DNA from: an uncultured Lachnospiraceae bacterium
Lineage (GTDB): Bacteria; Bacillota; Clostridia; Lachnospirales; Lachnospiraceae
Length of the DNA: 25,277 bases
Direction: 5' to 3'
NCBI GenBank assembly: GCA_947594335.1
Contig: CANQEC010000005.1
Span: forward strand, 1 to 25,277
Of this stretch, positions 23,476 through 25,277 are shown one piece after another (position 1 is the stretch's first letter; every line of letters begins with the position of its first letter). The position numbers were made by a program, and so were the translations under genes. The notes under the pieces were generated by a model, which saw nothing but the letters and a program-made list of their open reading frames with translations, ran no database searches and was not told where the DNA came from.

Positions 23476-24693
23476 CTACTGCGCAAGCTGTCCGGTATTC
23501 GGGTCAATGACATTCCAGTACGCATCCTTTACGTTTCCGTCCTCGGTTACGGTACATCCGTCGATCGGAGTCCCGTTTGCGTCCACCACAACTCCGTCCA
23601 CGACATGCGCATCATAGCGCAGCGTGCCGGAAGAATCAAACACCATGAAATAGGAAGGAGCGGCGTCTTCCTGCTGATCTTCATCGCTTCCGGCATCCCC
23701 GTTTCCGTCACCTTCGTCCGCAGCATCCCCGTTTCCATCGTTCTGATCAGCTCCGGTCCCGTCCGCATCCGGGCTGCCTTCATCCTGGATCATATTTTCC
23801 TCCGGCAAAACATCCTCCGCCTGAATATCTGACCCATCCGCATTCTCCGGATCCGGCTCCTGCGGTTCTTCTGCCTCGTCCTGTCCGGCGTTTTCATCGG
23901 AAGGTATTCCTTCGGTCTCCTGCCCTGTTTCGGTTTCTTCTTCTCCGCCTCCGTTTACAGGAGCCGGTATATCCCCCTCGGAGAAAGACACCGGTTCGTT
24001 CTTTCCGGTAAAGCTTTCCATGTGAAGCGTTCCGCTGGTGCCGTTCATCACATCGAGAATTGCCCGCAGATTGGCAATTTTTTCCTCCAGGTACTCATCC
24101 TGCCCCAGCATCGCGTCCACGTTTCCGATTCTGACCGTAATATCCATGTTCTCGGCAAAACGGATCTCCTGCGCGGTAAGCTCCTGATAGCGCAGAAGCT
24201 GCGTGATGCTCAGAATCGTGCGCAGCTGCGCGCTGCTTTCCGTCGGTACCTTCTGATACAGCACCGGCTCCCCCATATTTACGCCGGTAACTGCCGGGAT
24301 CCCGTCATATATTTCATCTGAAATTTCCAGTATGATTCCTTCCTCGTCAAAATACAGATTCTGATCGCCGCATATATACCCTGCCAGCGTTTTTTCCGTC
24401 ACTGTAACGGTAATCTTGCTGGGAGCGTCAAGCTTTATTTTCAGAGAAGAAAGATAAGGCAGTCTTTCCGGCGCTTCCCCGTTTCTGTGCTTCCACATCA
24501 AAAACAGCGTATTCTGCGTCAGAAAATCGTAAGACAGCCCCTCTGCAATTTCCCGGCCGGACCACCGCATATTTCCGGTTACCACCACGGTCTTTACCTG
24601 AAATACGAATATCATAATCAGGACAGCCGCCGCGAGCAGCAGCACGCTTACAAGACGGATCAATCTCTGCCTTTTCTTTCTAATTCGTCCCAT
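23476..24693 (-). CDS. divIB: FtsQ/DivIB-type cell division protein with acidic C-terminal extension
   Basis: Bitopic divisome protein that links septal peptidoglycan synthesis to the Z-ring. The 405-residue product has a basic cytoplasmic N-terminus (RIRKKRQR), one transmembrane helix (about 12-31), a POTRA domain (about 32-101; VKTVVVTGNMRWSGREIAEG) and the beta domain (about 102-238). An acidic low-complexity segment (about 239-345, rich in Glu, Asp, Gly, Asn) follows, then a short terminal module (346-405; MVFDSSGTLRYDAHVVDGVV). The length is clearly greater than the usual 250-290 residues. The start ATG 24693 lies just after AGGTGAGAGG. It sits 40 bp after murA and before ftsZ. Confidence 0.92.
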   Translation of the reverse strand: MGRIRKKRQRLIRLVSVLLLAAAVLIMIFVFQVKTVVVTGNMRWSGREIAEGLSYDFLTQNTLFLMWKHRNGEAPERLPYLSSLKIKLDAPSKITVTVTEKTLAGYICGDQNLYFDEEGIILEISDEIYDGIPAVTGVNMGEPVLYQKVPTESSAQLRTILSITQLLRYQELTAQEIRFAENMDITVRIGNVDAMLGQDEYLEEKIANLRAILDVMNGTSGTLHMESFTGKNEPVSFSEGDIPAPVNGGGEEETETGQETEGIPSDENAGQDEAEEPQEPDPENADGSDIQAEDVLPEENMIQDEGSPDADGTGADQNDGNGDAADEGDGNGDAGSDEDQQEDAAPSYFMVFDSSGTLRYDAHVVDGVVVDANGTPIDGCTVTEDGNVKDAYWNVIDPNTGQLAQ

Positions 24694-24733
24694 CCTCTCA
24701 CCTGTACCTTTTCATCGTTTGCGTTTGCATGAT

Positions 24734-25277
24734 TCAGTCAGAAAGCGCGGCATCGGCCCCGAGCTGACACAGATCACGACAGATATTTTCATATCCGCGC
24801 TCTATGAACGCGAGTCCGTTCACCTTTGTCATGCCGCAGGCCGCAAGGCCGGCAATCACAAGAGCCGCTCCGCTTCTCAGATCTGTCGCAGTGACCGCCG
24901 CGCCGTGCAGTTTTCTGTTTCCCCGTATGATCACGCAGTCCTCTTTCGTTTTTATGTCGGCTCCCATCCGCATAAGCTCTGGAACAACACCAAAGCGGTT
25001 CTCAAATATCTTTTCGCGGATCAGGCTCTCTCCCCTGGCGCCGGCGAGCGCCGAAAGCAGAGGAGACTGAAGATCTGTCGGGAATCCGGGATAGGGAGCC
25101 GTCTCCAGGTACGGAACCGGCCGGACGCAGCCGTCTGAAATCAGTTCACAGCCGCTGCCGTCTACCGTGATCCTGGCTCCCATTTTTTTCAGCACCGCAA
25201 ACGGGCTTTCCAGTCCGGCAGGGGACAGCTCCCGCAGTTTAATTCTTCCCCCTGCCGCAGCCGCCGCAAACAGATAA
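24734..25277 (-). CDS. murA: UDP-N-acetylglucosamine 1-carboxyvinyltransferase, 5' part cut by window edge
   Basis: Transfers enolpyruvate from PEP to UDP-GlcNAc, the first committed step of peptidoglycan synthesis. The frame is open to the right window edge and encodes the C-terminal ~180 residues. Motifs are LRELSPAGLESPFAVLKKMG, PTDLQSPLLSALAGARG, REKIFENRFGVVPELMRMGA and ATDLRSGAALVIAGL, all typical of the EPSP synthase-like fold of MurA. The catalytic Cys loop lies in the missing N-terminal part. The stop is 40 bp before divIB, so they are probably one transcript. Whether this is the main MurA or a second paralogue cannot be told here. Confidence 0.95.
   Translation of the reverse strand, partial: YLFAAAAAGGRIKLRELSPAGLESPFAVLKKMGARITVDGSGCELISDGCVRPVPYLETAPYPGFPTDLQSPLLSALAGARGESLIREKIFENRFGVVPELMRMGADIKTKEDCVIIRGNRKLHGAAVTATDLRSGAALVIAGLAACGMTKVNGLAFIERGYENICRDLCQLGADAALSD

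Overview
The window looks like chromosomal core sequence from a spore-forming member of the Firmicutes, most probably a Lachnospiraceae-type gut clostridium. The basis is a sporulation locus (spoIIGA, sigE, sigG, ymxH), Firmicutes-style neighbourhoods (comM-dprA-topA; murA-divIB-ftsZ), strong AGGAGG ribosome binding sites, sigma-A promoters, balanced base composition, and a pair of large uncharacterised genes that I recall as typical of Lachnospiraceae. Genus cannot be fixed from sequence alone. No tRNA, rRNA, CRISPR array, insertion sequence or prophage gene was seen.

Layout, left to right. (1) 1-4978, minus strand: comM (TTG start), dprA and topA (3' end outside the window), read from a canonical promoter near 4950-4978, i.e. 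a DNA uptake/processing and topology operon. (2) 5114-5365, plus strand: a small two-helix membrane protein ending in a bidirectional terminator. (3) 5570-11050, minus strand: a purine cluster purC-purF-purB-purA with its own promoter; copies of an ~86-bp intergenic repeat lie between purC and purF and between purF and purB, and a third copy lies in the comM leader. (4) 11058-16725, minus strand: three tightly packed genes of unknown function. They encode a TPR-containing protein, a protein that I read as a degenerate Hsp70 (fold and substrate-binding domain kept, nucleotide-binding motifs lost), and a 1189-residue beta-sandwich plus alpha-solenoid protein. This is the best candidate in the window for an undescribed system. 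nrdR lies 40 bp upstream on the same strand and may supply the promoter. (5) 17293-21995, mostly plus strand: aroD, then spoIIGA-sigE-sigG (mother-cell and forespore sigma factors), then aroE; ymxH is antiparallel between sigG and aroE. (6) 22088-25277, minus strand: ftsZ, divIB/ftsQ and the C-terminal half of murA, the division and cell-wall end of a dcw cluster.

How the parts work together: SpoIIGA is the membrane protease that activates pro-sigma-E, encoded by the next gene; the spoIIGA promoter has the unusual 22-bp spacer and Spo0A-box-like sequences known from Bacillus subtilis spoIIG. SigG follows as the late forespore factor. The pur genes cover SAICAR formation, the first committed purine step and both AMP-branch enzymes; other pur genes are not in the window. 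AroD and AroE catalyse consecutive shikimate-pathway steps but sit on opposite sides of the sporulation genes.

Limits: functions were assigned by reading motifs by eye without database searches. Promoters and terminators are predictions from sequence. Several gene starts were moved from the longest open frame to internal ATG, GTG or TTG codons on the basis of Shine-Dalgarno spacing and family N-termini.
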